Positions 1 through 6,658 of a stretch of DNA of 10,082 nt are shown here, piece by piece. Position 1 is the first letter of the stretch, and each line of letters starts with the position of its first letter. The notes beneath the pieces are model-generated. The model was not told where the DNA came from, made no database searches, and saw only the letters and a list, made by a program, of their open reading frames with translations. The position numbers and the translations under genes were made by a program. This DNA is from Oscillospiraceae bacterium (GTDB taxonomy: Bacteria; Bacillota_A; Clostridia; Oscillospirales; CAG-272), in the NCBI GenBank assembly GCA_015064665.1, contig SVRU01000087.1, positions 1-10,082 of the forward strand, in the 5' to 3' direction.

Positions 1-115
1 TTTTTTTCTCTTTCAAAGTGTTTAACGAGATTCCTCTGCACTTTTCGGTGCTTATAAGAAATTTCTTGTTGTTCAATTTTCAATGACCAAGCGCTGCCGC
101 TTCTTGCGGTCAGCT
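1..115 (-). other. Probable rRNA operon leader (16S gene off the left edge)
   Basis: No open reading frame of note lies here. Read on the minus strand, the segment after the strong promoter begins with a GC-rich hairpin (plus arms 93-100 and 106-114, with one bulged base) near the predicted 5' end. It continues into a stretch at plus 70-90 of the form GTCATTGAAAATTGAACAAC. That stretch resembles the TTGAAAA-n-T-n-AACAA sequences in rRNA operon leaders and spacers of Firmicutes, in the region of the boxA antiterminator. A 12-bp palindrome AAGAAATTTCTT (56-67) and a small GCAC/GTGC hairpin (38-51) follow. No mature rRNA sequence is inside the window, so the identity is an inference from promoter strength and leader resemblance. 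A leader of another strongly expressed gene or of tRNAs is the alternative. Confidence 0.5.
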
Positions 116-120
116 TGTCT

Positions 121-181
121 ATTATACCTTAATTTTCACGTTTTGTCAATAGTTTTTTCGATTTTTTTTTACTTTTTTTCA
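121..181 (-). promoter_or_regulatory. Strong leftward promoter with A-tract UP element, probably for an rRNA operon
   Basis: Reading the minus strand, TTGACA (plus 144-149) and TATAAT (plus 121-126) are separated by exactly 17 bp, so both hexamers and the spacing are consensus. Upstream of the -35 lie runs of A (plus about 150-181) interrupted by short spacers, the usual form of an UP element that binds the RNA polymerase alpha subunits. The predicted start is near 114-115. This strength, together with the downstream leader, suggests a stable RNA operon whose first gene is beyond the left edge. The promoter elements are seen directly; the rRNA assignment is inferred. Confidence 0.8.
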
Positions 182-224
182 AAATAGGTACATCAGCTAA
201 AAACAACAATTTTTTAAATAGACT

Positions 225-243
225 TATGTGCAAGTTGCACATA
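225..243. promoter_or_regulatory. 19-bp perfect palindrome, candidate operator
   Basis: TATGTGCAA-G-TTGCACATA is a perfect inverted repeat of 9-bp arms around one central base. It lies between the two divergent promoters: its centre (234) is about 54 bp upstream of the htpG -35 and about 85 bp upstream of the leftward -35. No T-run follows on either strand, so a terminator is unlikely. The shape fits the binding site of a dimeric repressor or activator, but I do not recognise a specific regulator family. Confidence 0.45.
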
Positions 244-287
244 TAAATAAATCACACGGCTTTTCCAAAAAATTCTTATATTAGGTA

Positions 288-316
288 TTGACAACGGTAA
301 AGTATGGTGCTATAAT
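288..316 (+). promoter_or_regulatory. Consensus sigma-A promoter of htpG with extended -10
   Basis: TTGACA at 288-293 and TATAAT at 311-316 are separated by 17 bp, and TG at 308-309 gives an extended -10. The expected transcription start is about 322-324, so the CIRCE element covers the start site. A promoter this close to consensus would be strong unless repressed, which fits HrcA control. Confidence 0.9.
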
Positions 317-320
317 AATT

Positions 321-347
321 TTAGCACTCATATATCGCGAGTGCTAA
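321..347. promoter_or_regulatory. CIRCE element (HrcA operator)
   Basis: TTAGCACTC (321-329), a 9-bp spacer (330-338) and GAGTGCTAA (339-347) reproduce the CIRCE consensus without a mismatch. CIRCE is the binding site of HrcA, the repressor that holds groE and dnaK operons down until heat shock. The element overlaps the predicted transcription start and lies 32 bp before the htpG start codon, the position where HrcA binding blocks transcription. Confidence 0.96.
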
Positions 348-379
348 AAACGTCAAAAAACGAGGAGTAATATATAATA

Positions 380-2263
380 ATGAAGAAAAAACAATTTAAA
401 ACCGAATCGCAAAAGCTTCTTGACATGATGATCAACTCGATATACACCCATGAGGAAATCTTTTTGCGTGAGCTTATATCCAACGCAAGCGATGCGATAG
501 ACAAGCTTTATTTCCGCTCGCTTACCGATTCCGACGTGTCTGTTGGCAAAGGTGATTATGCTATATGGATTTCGGCAGATAAGGACGCCCGCACCCTTAC
601 TATTTCCGATAATGGATGCGGAATGTCAAAGGACGAGCTTGAAAATAATCTCGGCACTATCGCAAAGAGCGGTTCGTTCGATTTCAAGCGCGAAAACAAC
701 CAAGGCGAAAGCGTTGATATTATCGGTCAGTTCGGCGTCGGTTTTTATTCGGCATTTATGGTTGCTGACAAGATTACAGTACGCACCAAGCAATACGGCG
801 AGAACGAAGCAAGCATATGGGAATCCACAGGCGTTGACGGCTACAGGATAGGCGATTGCGACAAGAACAGTTTCGGCACTGAAATCGTGCTTCATATCAA
901 AGAAGATTCCGATGATGAAAAGTATTCTGATTTTCTTGAAGAATACAAAATCAGATCTCTTGTCAAAAAATACTCTGATTATATCCGTTATCCCATAAAA
1001 ATGACAGTTACAAGAAGTGAGAAAAAAGAAGGAACAGAAAACGAATACGAGAACGTATCAAAGGTTGAAATCCTCAACAGTATGATACCTCTGTGGAAAA
1101 AAGCTCAGAGCGAAGTCACGGACGAGGAATACAACAACTTCTATTCCGAAAAATACTACGACTTTGAAGCGCCCCTCAAGGTTATAACTCAAAAGTCGGA
1201 GGGCACGGCTACCTACACCGCCCTTATGTTCATTCCCTCTCACGCTCCGTATAACTATTACACAAAGGATTACGAAAAGGGACTTGAGCTTTATTCGTCG
1301 GGCGTTATGATAATGGAAAAATGCTCCGACCTTTTGCCCGATTATTTCAGCTTTGTCAAGGGACTTGTTGACTCGTCGGATCTGTCTCTCAACATTTCGC
1401 GTGAGCTGCTTCAGCATGACAGACAGCTCAAGGTAATGGCGAAGTCGATAGAAAAGAAAATCAAGTCCGAGCTCGAAAAGCTCTTGAAGCAGGACAGAGA
1501 GAAATACGAGAAGTTCTTTGATGCTTTTGGAATTCAGCTTAAATTCGGTCTTTATTCCGACTACGGTATGCACAAGGATACCCTGCAGGACCTCGTTATG
1601 TTCAAGTCCTCAAAAGAGGGCAAATACGTTACCCTCAAAGAATACATCTCTTCTATGAAAGAGGAGCAAAAGGCTATATACTACGCTTGCGGTGAAAGTG
1701 TCGAAAGAATCGAGATGCTTCCGCAGGTCGAGTCTGTAAAAGAAAAGGGCTACGAGGTTCTTTATCTGACAGACGATGTTGACGAGTTTGCGCTCAAGAT
1801 GCTCGGCAAATACGACGACAAAGAATTCAAGAACGTAACAACCGAGGCGCTTGATATTTCCACCGACGAAGAAAAAGAGGCAATCAAAAAGGAAAACGAG
1901 AGCGCAGAGGAGATGCTCAAGCTTATGAAAGAGAGCATCGAAAAGGTTTCTGCAGTTAAATTTACCAATACTCTTAAGAAGCACCCCGTATGTCTCACAA
2001 GCGAGGGTGACCTTTCGGTTGAGATGGAAAAGGTGCTGAAGAGAATGCCCGGAGCAGAAGAGGGCGCGCCGACGGCTACCGTCGTTCTCGAAATCAACTC
2101 CGCGCATCCGATAGCTAACAAGTTGAAGGCTCTCTACGAAGAGGACAAGGAAAAACTCGCGAAATACGCGAAAATCCTCTATTCCGAGGCATGCCTTATC
2201 AGCGGAGTCGGCATTGACAATCCCGTAGAACTCACCGAGCTTATTTCCGAGCTTATGATTTAA
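380..2263 (+). CDS. htpG: Hsp90-family molecular chaperone HtpG
   Basis: This is the bacterial cytosolic Hsp90, an ATP-driven homodimeric chaperone that remodels client proteins together with the DnaK system. At 627 residues it is normal for the family. The N-terminal GHKL ATPase domain shows ELISNASDA (residues 31-39, with E31 as the likely catalytic base and N35 as Mg/ATP ligand), DNGCGM (77-82), GTIAKSGS (92-99) and the glycine-rich lid IGQFGVGF (115-122). The middle domain has the PLWKKAQSEVTDEEYNNFY segment (about 237-255) and LNISRELLQ, whose R341 corresponds to the conserved ATP-contacting arginine. The C-terminal dimerisation domain is intact (EINSAHPIANKL near 574-585). The ATG is preceded by GAGGAG (362-367) at a rather long 12-nt spacing. 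A consensus promoter and a perfect CIRCE element directly upstream indicate heat-inducible HrcA control. The next gene starts 21 nt after the stop with no terminator between. Confidence 0.98.
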   Translation: MKKKQFKTESQKLLDMMINSIYTHEEIFLRELISNASDAIDKLYFRSLTDSDVSVGKGDYAIWISADKDARTLTISDNGCGMSKDELENNLGTIAKSGSFDFKRENNQGESVDIIGQFGVGFYSAFMVADKITVRTKQYGENEASIWESTGVDGYRIGDCDKNSFGTEIVLHIKEDSDDEKYSDFLEEYKIRSLVKKYSDYIRYPIKMTVTRSEKKEGTENEYENVSKVEILNSMIPLWKKAQSEVTDEEYNNFYSEKYYDFEAPLKVITQKSEGTATYTALMFIPSHAPYNYYTKDYEKGLELYSSGVMIMEKCSDLLPDYFSFVKGLVDSSDLSLNISRELLQHDRQLKVMAKSIEKKIKSELEKLLKQDREKYEKFFDAFGIQLKFGLYSDYGMHKDTLQDLVMFKSSKEGKYVTLKEYISSMKEEQKAIYYACGESVERIEMLPQVESVKEKGYEVLYLTDDVDEFALKMLGKYDDKEFKNVTTEALDISTDEEKEAIKKENESAEEMLKLMKESIEKVSAVKFTNTLKKHPVCLTSEGDLSVEMEKVLKRMPGAEEGAPTATVVLEINSAHPIANKLKALYEEDKEKLAKYAKILYSEACLISGVGIDNPVELTELISELMI

Positions 2264-2284
2264 AATTAAGCAGAGGTTGTTTTT

Positions 2285-3559
2285 ATGATTAAAAGGCTGC
2301 TTGCCGGTGCATTGTGTCTTATAACAATGTTGAATCTGATTTTATTATCTTCTTGCACGAAAAATACAGACAGCCAAGACAAAACAGGAGTGCTGTACTC
2401 CGAAAAATACGCGGACTTTGAGCTTAGCGAAGAAAAACTTCAAGCTGCACTTGATAATGCTATTTTAAAGCTCGACACGCTTCTTTTAAAGGTAGGCACA
2501 AAATTCCCTGAACAAACAAGCACGGACAACGTTTACGGCATACGCGAGAACAAAGGCGGATGGACTACCGGTTTTTGGGTTGGCATGCTATGGCAGGCAT
2601 ACGAGCTGTCGGAATATGAAAATTACAAAATGGCAGCCCTCTCAACAATTGAGTCCTTCGAGTATATAATAGACAACAAGATTGGCGTAAACCATCACGA
2701 TATGGGCTTTCTTTTCTCCCTCTCCTGCGTTTCGGCTTACAAGCTGACCGGTAATGAAACAGCAAAAGAAACAGCTCTCAAAGCAGCCGATCACCTCGTT
2801 ACACGTTACCGTGAAAACGGAAGCTTTATTCAGGCATGGGGAAACATCTCCGACACTTCAACTAACTACAGGCTTATTATTGACACCCTCATGAACCTTC
2901 CCCTGCTCTATTGGGCAAGCGAGGTTACAGGCGATGACTCCTACCGCGAGATCGCCAGAGCTCACTATGACACCACTCAAAGCCTTGTTTACAGAGAAGA
3001 CGGAAGCACCTATCATACCTATTATTTTAACCCCGAAACAGGCAAACCAACAAAAGGTGTGACGCGGCAAGGGTTAAACGATGAATCAACCTGGTCACGC
3101 GGTCAGGGCTGGGGCATTTACGGTCCGATGCTGACCTACGGATACGAAAACAACGCAGAAGCAATTGAAACATTCAAATCCGCAACCAACTATTTCCTTG
3201 AAAATCTCCCTGCCGACTACGTTCCTTTCTGGGATTTTACCTACGGTGACGGAGATTATCAACCCAAGGACTCTTCTGCTGCCGCAATAGCCGTATGCGG
3301 TATACTGGAAGGAATAAAGCATATGGACGAATCCGACCCGCTCCGAAAGGTATATTTCAACGCGGCAAAGCGCATAATGAATTCACTTATAGACAACTAT
3401 TCAACGGCAAAGCTCGATTACGCAAACGGACTTCTTTTACACGGAACTCAGAACATGCCGGACGGAGACGGAGTTGATGAGATGAGCATGTGGGGGGATT
3501 ATTTCTATCTTGAATCTCTCCACAGAATGCTTGATCCCGAATGGGAGCCGTATTGGTAA
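2285..3559 (+). CDS. Unsaturated glucuronyl hydrolase, GH88 family, lipoprotein
   Basis: Predicted 424-residue GH88 enzyme that hydrates the 4,5-double bond of the unsaturated uronic acid left by polysaccharide lyases, releasing it from the non-reducing end of glycosaminoglycan-type or similar oligosaccharides. Residues 1-24 form a lipoprotein signal peptide (K3, R4, hydrophobic core, lipobox LSSC with C24), so the enzyme should be anchored outside the membrane. Family motifs run in order: GGWTTGFWVGMLW (91-103), HHDMGF (137-142), LIIDTLMNL (197-205), YHTYYFN (243-249) and TRQGLNDESTWSRGQGW (260-276). D139, D200, H244, Q262, W270 and R272 have the same mutual spacing as D88, D149, H193, Q211, W219 and R221 of the Bacillus sp. 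GL1 enzyme, as I recall its numbering. GH105 is the main alternative. RBS AGAGG (2272-2276) lies 8 nt before ATG. Only 21 nt separate it from htpG, and a terminator follows. Confidence 0.9.
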   Translation: MIKRLLAGALCLITMLNLILLSSCTKNTDSQDKTGVLYSEKYADFELSEEKLQAALDNAILKLDTLLLKVGTKFPEQTSTDNVYGIRENKGGWTTGFWVGMLWQAYELSEYENYKMAALSTIESFEYIIDNKIGVNHHDMGFLFSLSCVSAYKLTGNETAKETALKAADHLVTRYRENGSFIQAWGNISDTSTNYRLIIDTLMNLPLLYWASEVTGDDSYREIARAHYDTTQSLVYREDGSTYHTYYFNPETGKPTKGVTRQGLNDESTWSRGQGWGIYGPMLTYGYENNAEAIETFKSATNYFLENLPADYVPFWDFTYGDGDYQPKDSSAAAIAVCGILEGIKHMDESDPLRKVYFNAAKRIMNSLIDNYSTAKLDYANGLLLHGTQNMPDGDGVDEMSMWGDYFYLESLHRMLDPEWEPYW

Positions 3560-3560
3560 T

Positions 3561-3592
3561 AAAAAATCACGGATACTTTTCCGTGATTTTTT
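3561..3592. terminator. Rho-independent terminator after the GH88 gene
   Basis: ATCACGGA (3566-3573), a 6-nt loop and TCCGTGAT (3580-3587) form a perfect 8-bp stem. It is flanked by an A-run on the left (3561-3565) and a T-run on the right (3588-3592, then more T to 3599). It starts two bases after the GH88 stop codon and should end the htpG-GH88 transcript. The A and T runs would let it work in both directions. Confidence 0.93.
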
Positions 3593-3658
3593 CTTTTTTG
3601 TAATAATTTTGACAAAAAAAACGCACAATAACTCCAAATTACTATCTGCGAGGTTTTT

Positions 3659-5050
3659 ATGATACAAAATTCAAGGACGCATGCCCCTTTTGGTATTAAA
3701 GATAAATTAGGATACTTGTTTGGAGATTTCGGAAACGATTTCACCTTTATACTTTCATCGAGCTTTCTTTTGAAATTTTACACAGATGTTATGGGTGTTT
3801 CGGCATTTGTTGTCGGAATAGCGATGATGGTTGCAAGATTTGTTGACGGATTTACCGATATTGCCATGGGCAGAATCTGCGACAAGGGTAAGGTTACCCA
3901 CGCAGGAAAATTCAAGCCTTGGATTTTAAGAATGTCTGCTCCCGTAGCAATCGCCTCGTTTCTTATTTATCAAAGCTCACTTGCCGATGCATCAATGACC
4001 TTTAAGATAATATGGCTTTTCGTAACCTATATTCTCTGGGGCTCGATATTCTACACTTCTATCAATATCCCTTACGGGTCGATGGCTTCGGCAATATCGC
4101 GCGAGCCTGGGGACCGACAGTCGCTTTCAACATTCAGAAGTATGGGAAGCACTCTTGCGGGTGTGATCATAGGTGTAGGAGTTCCCCTTTTTACCTATAA
4201 TACCGTAAACGGACAGACGGTTATGAACGGCTCAAAATTTACTTTGATTGCAGGTGTTTTCTCAATTCTCGCAATAATATGCTATTTTCTGTGTTATTTC
4301 CTCGTAACCGAGCGAGTAACACCCGATATGAGCCACCGAGAGCATCACGGACTTGCAAAAATGTTGAAAAACGCTATAAAAAACCGAGCTTTAATATCTA
4401 TAATAATTGCCTCGGTCCTGATGCTTATGGCTCAACTAACTATGCAGTCAATGGCGAATTACGTATATCCGAACTACTACAATAACGCAAAAGCGCAATC
4501 CTTCTCAACCTTTGCTATGCTTGGCGGAATGCTGCTTGCCGCGGCGTTTGCAAAACCTCTTGCCCGTCGATTTGGTAAGGCGGAAATAAGCGTTGCGTCA
4601 AATTTGCTCGCGGCAGCTATCAGCTTACTTCTGTTTTTCATACGTCCTGCAAACGTATGGGTTTATATCGGAATAAACTTTATTTCTTGGCTCGGTCTCG
4701 GAATTTTCACCATGGTTTCCTGGGCACTGATAACCGACGTTATAGATTATTCCGAGATTAAAAACGGCATACGCGAGGACGGCTCGATTTACGCAATGTA
4801 CTCATTTGCAAGAAAGCTTGGCCAAGCCGCTTCCGCCGGTGTTTCGGGCATTCTGCTTTCACTCATAGGATACAGTCAAGAAACCGCCTTTGACAAAGGT
4901 GTACTTGATGGAATATTCAACATCTCCACCCTTGTTCCCGCTATAGGATTCGGCGCGCTTGCGCTTGTTTTGTGGTTCTGGTATCCTCTGCACAAAAAAC
5001 AGGTTGAAGAAAACGTAAGGCTTTTGCGGGAAAAGCACAACGCGGAATAA
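3659..5050 (+). CDS. GPH-family (MelB-like) sugar:cation symporter
   Basis: Predicted 463-residue integral membrane protein of about 12 transmembrane helices, in the glycoside-pentoside-hexuronide:cation symporter family (major facilitator fold). The N-terminus follows E. coli MelB closely, as recalled: FGDFGNDF (21-28), YTDVMGVS (41-48), ARFVDGFTDIAMG (59-71) and GKFKPWIL (83-90). MelB's D19, D55 and D59 align with D27, D63 and D67, so the cation-site aspartates are kept. R160 matches MelB R149 and K386 (ARKLG) matches K377, but the sugar-site D124 is replaced by N136 (SINIPYG), which suggests a substrate other than melibiose. The later DVIDYSEIKNGIREDGSIYA segment (360-379) is typical of the family. 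GAGG (3650-3653) lies 5 nt before ATG. A terminator separates it from the GH88 gene, but adjacency suggests import of a product of that enzyme, perhaps a uronide or the released sugar. Substrate is not determinable from sequence. Confidence 0.92.
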   Translation: MIQNSRTHAPFGIKDKLGYLFGDFGNDFTFILSSSFLLKFYTDVMGVSAFVVGIAMMVARFVDGFTDIAMGRICDKGKVTHAGKFKPWILRMSAPVAIASFLIYQSSLADASMTFKIIWLFVTYILWGSIFYTSINIPYGSMASAISREPGDRQSLSTFRSMGSTLAGVIIGVGVPLFTYNTVNGQTVMNGSKFTLIAGVFSILAIICYFLCYFLVTERVTPDMSHREHHGLAKMLKNAIKNRALISIIIASVLMLMAQLTMQSMANYVYPNYYNNAKAQSFSTFAMLGGMLLAAAFAKPLARRFGKAEISVASNLLAAAISLLLFFIRPANVWVYIGINFISWLGLGIFTMVSWALITDVIDYSEIKNGIREDGSIYAMYSFARKLGQAASAGVSGILLSLIGYSQETAFDKGVLDGIFNISTLVPAIGFGALALVLWFWYPLHKKQVEENVRLLREKHNAE

Positions 5051-5077
5051 ATTCAGAATCCTCTGTTAAAAGAAAAT

Positions 5078-5133
5078 AAAGAGAAAACGTAAAGTCTGTC
5101 AAGAGACAAAGATCAGTACGCTTTCTCTTTTTT
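5078..5133. terminator. Bidirectional terminator between convergent genes
   Basis: The left arm 5078-5091 and right arm 5117-5130 pair over 14 positions with one mismatch (AAAGAGAAA/TTTCTCTTT plus CGTA/TACG). The loop contains a small inner stem (GTCT 5094-5097 with AGAC 5104-5107). On the plus strand a T-run (5128-5133) follows. On the minus strand the stem is followed by a T-rich tail (plus 5061-5080). It lies in the 84-nt gap between the GPH symporter and MATE stop codons, so it can end both converging transcripts. Confidence 0.82.
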
Positions 5134-5134
5134 A

Positions 5135-6535
5135 TTATGCATTTTTCTGCGTCACGGTCTTGTATTCGGACTCACGCCTTTTTATCTCACGGGAAAGACT
5201 TACAAGAAAGACCGCCGACAGTATAGCCGCGAGAATATTTACGCCAACGAAGTTGAACCAGATTCCCGAAAGACCGAATCCCCATAGCGCACCGAGAAGC
5301 ACGACGGGAAAAACAAAAGCGATCGACAACGCCATAACAGTCGCGCGAGCGGGCTTTTCAATGGCACTGAGATAGCTTTGCGTCGTTACAGCAATCCATC
5401 TGAAAAGATAGGTAAGGCAGAATATTCTTATCGCATCTGCCGCCATTTCCAAAAGCCGCACGTCCTGAGCATCCACGAAAAGTGAGGCTATCACGCGCGG
5501 CATAAAGAATAACACCGAGGTTGAAACGAGACCGACAGCCATAGTGCCAACGTAGGCACACCTTGCGATCCTTTTGACACGCGAATAGTTTTTTGCGCCC
5601 CAGTTATATCCAAGCGAGGGCGCAAGCGAATCGGCAATTCCGTAAAGAAGCGGCCAACACATATCACTCGAATACATAAGAACGGCATATACCGCAACGG
5701 CAGTCGTTCCGCCCCCCTCACCGAGGACCTTAGCGCCCACCGTCATAAGAGAAATATTCATAATAATCGACGTTATACGTCCTGCAACGTTATTCAAAAA
5801 CACAGGAGATCCGCAAGCAGCTATCTGCTTCAGCAGCGGTCCGGAGAACTGCGGCTTTTTGAACTTTAAAAGAGCGCGTCGTGTGACGAAAGGAATCATA
5901 GCAACAAGTGCGCAGGCGGACATAGATATCGAGAGTGCAAGAGCAGAGCCTGCCACGTCCATTTTCAAAACAAAAAGAAACACGCTCATAAGCCCGATGG
6001 TCAAAAAATTTGAGATAACGTTTATAATCATACTCATTCTGACGTAGCCGCTTATTCTCAAATAGTTATCCATTGCAAAGAAGAAAGATGCAAGAGGACA
6101 AAAAACTGCTGAGGTGCGGAGATATCTCACAGACGTCGAAAGAAGAGTTCCGTCCGCCCCCATCATTGATGCAAGCGGCTTTGCGGCAAAGAACATAATG
6201 CTCCCCATAAAAACAGACGAAGCAAAAATCATTATGACTGATACGGTAAAGGTGTTGTTCGCGCTCTTATAATCTTCCTTTCCGAGCGCTATTGAAATAG
6301 GCACCGAAGCACCTACTCCGATAAGGTCAGCAAGAGAATTGGTTATAAGCACAAGCGGAAAAGCAATGTTTATCGCCGCTAATGCTTCCTCGCCAAGAGC
6401 ATGACCGATAAATATTCCCTCCAGCACACTATATACAGACATTGCGAACATACTTACCATACCCGGAATGGCGACTATGAAAAAAAGTCTCCACGGATTC
6501 ATTGCGGCATACATCTGTTCTGTTTTTGTTTTCAC
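5135..6535 (-). CDS. MATE-family efflux transporter
   Basis: Predicted polytopic membrane protein of about 12 helices made of two MatE repeats, which exports cationic or amphipathic compounds in exchange for Na+ or H+. Family features include NPWRLFFIVAIPGMVSMFAMS at the first helix, VLEGIFIGHALGEEALAAINIAFPL, GVGASVPISIALGKED, the second-half block GADAQDV-like loop region after ASLFV, and SYLSAIEKPARATVMAL near the C-terminus. The frame is open to a TTG at 6550. I prefer the GTG at 6535 because GGGGG (6544-6548, minus strand) lies 8 nt upstream of it, whereas the TTG has no convincing RBS; this gives 466 residues. A promoter is visible at 6574-6602. The gene is the last of the minus-strand block and ends at the shared terminator. 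The substrate cannot be predicted, and a DinF/NorM-like subfamily is only a guess. Confidence 0.93.
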   Translation of the reverse strand: MKTKTEQMYAAMNPWRLFFIVAIPGMVSMFAMSVYSVLEGIFIGHALGEEALAAINIAFPLVLITNSLADLIGVGASVPISIALGKEDYKSANNTFTVSVIMIFASSVFMGSIMFFAAKPLASMMGADGTLLSTSVRYLRTSAVFCPLASFFFAMDNYLRISGYVRMSMIINVISNFLTIGLMSVFLFVLKMDVAGSALALSISMSACALVAMIPFVTRRALLKFKKPQFSGPLLKQIAACGSPVFLNNVAGRITSIIMNISLMTVGAKVLGEGGGTTAVAVYAVLMYSSDMCWPLLYGIADSLAPSLGYNWGAKNYSRVKRIARCAYVGTMAVGLVSTSVLFFMPRVIASLFVDAQDVRLLEMAADAIRIFCLTYLFRWIAVTTQSYLSAIEKPARATVMALSIAFVFPVVLLGALWGFGLSGIWFNFVGVNILAAILSAVFLVSLSREIKRRESEYKTVTQKNA

Positions 6536-6543
6536 CGGTACAT

Positions 6544-6548
6544 CCCCC
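6544..6548 (-). promoter_or_regulatory. Ribosome binding site that favours a GTG start for the MATE gene
   Basis: The minus-strand GGGGG lies 8 nt upstream of GTG at 6535 and can pair with the anti-Shine-Dalgarno CCUCC using one G-U wobble. The in-frame TTG at 6550 overlaps this site and lacks its own. The nearby ATG at 6543-6541 is out of frame. Confidence 0.5.
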
Positions 6549-6573
6549 AAAATTTCTCAAATCATACAAGCAT

Positions 6574-6602
6574 ATTATATTATAAATGATATAAAAAATC
6601 AA
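6574..6602 (-). promoter_or_regulatory. Promoter of the MATE gene
   Basis: On the minus strand TTGATT (plus 6597-6602) and TATAAT (plus 6574-6579) are separated by 17 bp, placing the start near 6567, about 30 nt before the GTG. A second overlapping TATAAT at 6579-6584 would leave only a 12-bp spacer. This promoter would let the transporter be expressed apart from the upstream hydrolase genes. Confidence 0.68.
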
Positions 6603-6658
6603 TATGCGCTCTCAAACATTACGCCATCATTTTTCATATTTGCAGAGCTTATGCTATA

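Noticed and set aside
1058..2107. Minus-strand open frames of 119-171 codons within htpG
   Set aside because: They overlap a fully conserved Hsp90 coding sequence and show phenylalanine/leucine-rich translations as expected from reverse reading of lysine/glutamate-rich codons.
3609..3645. TTGACA at 3609-3614 as a promoter for the GPH symporter
   Set aside because: No TATAAT-like hexamer lies 16-18 bp downstream. The best matches need spacers of about 12, 14 or 25 bp. The gene may have a weak promoter here, but the sequence does not show one.
6603..6655. Possible terminator after the serine hydrolase gene (minus strand AATAT..GCTCT / AGAGC..ATATT followed by T-run)
   Set aside because: The stem is broken by an unequal internal loop, the main loop is about 30 nt, and the T-run overlaps the MATE promoter -35. 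Too weak to call.
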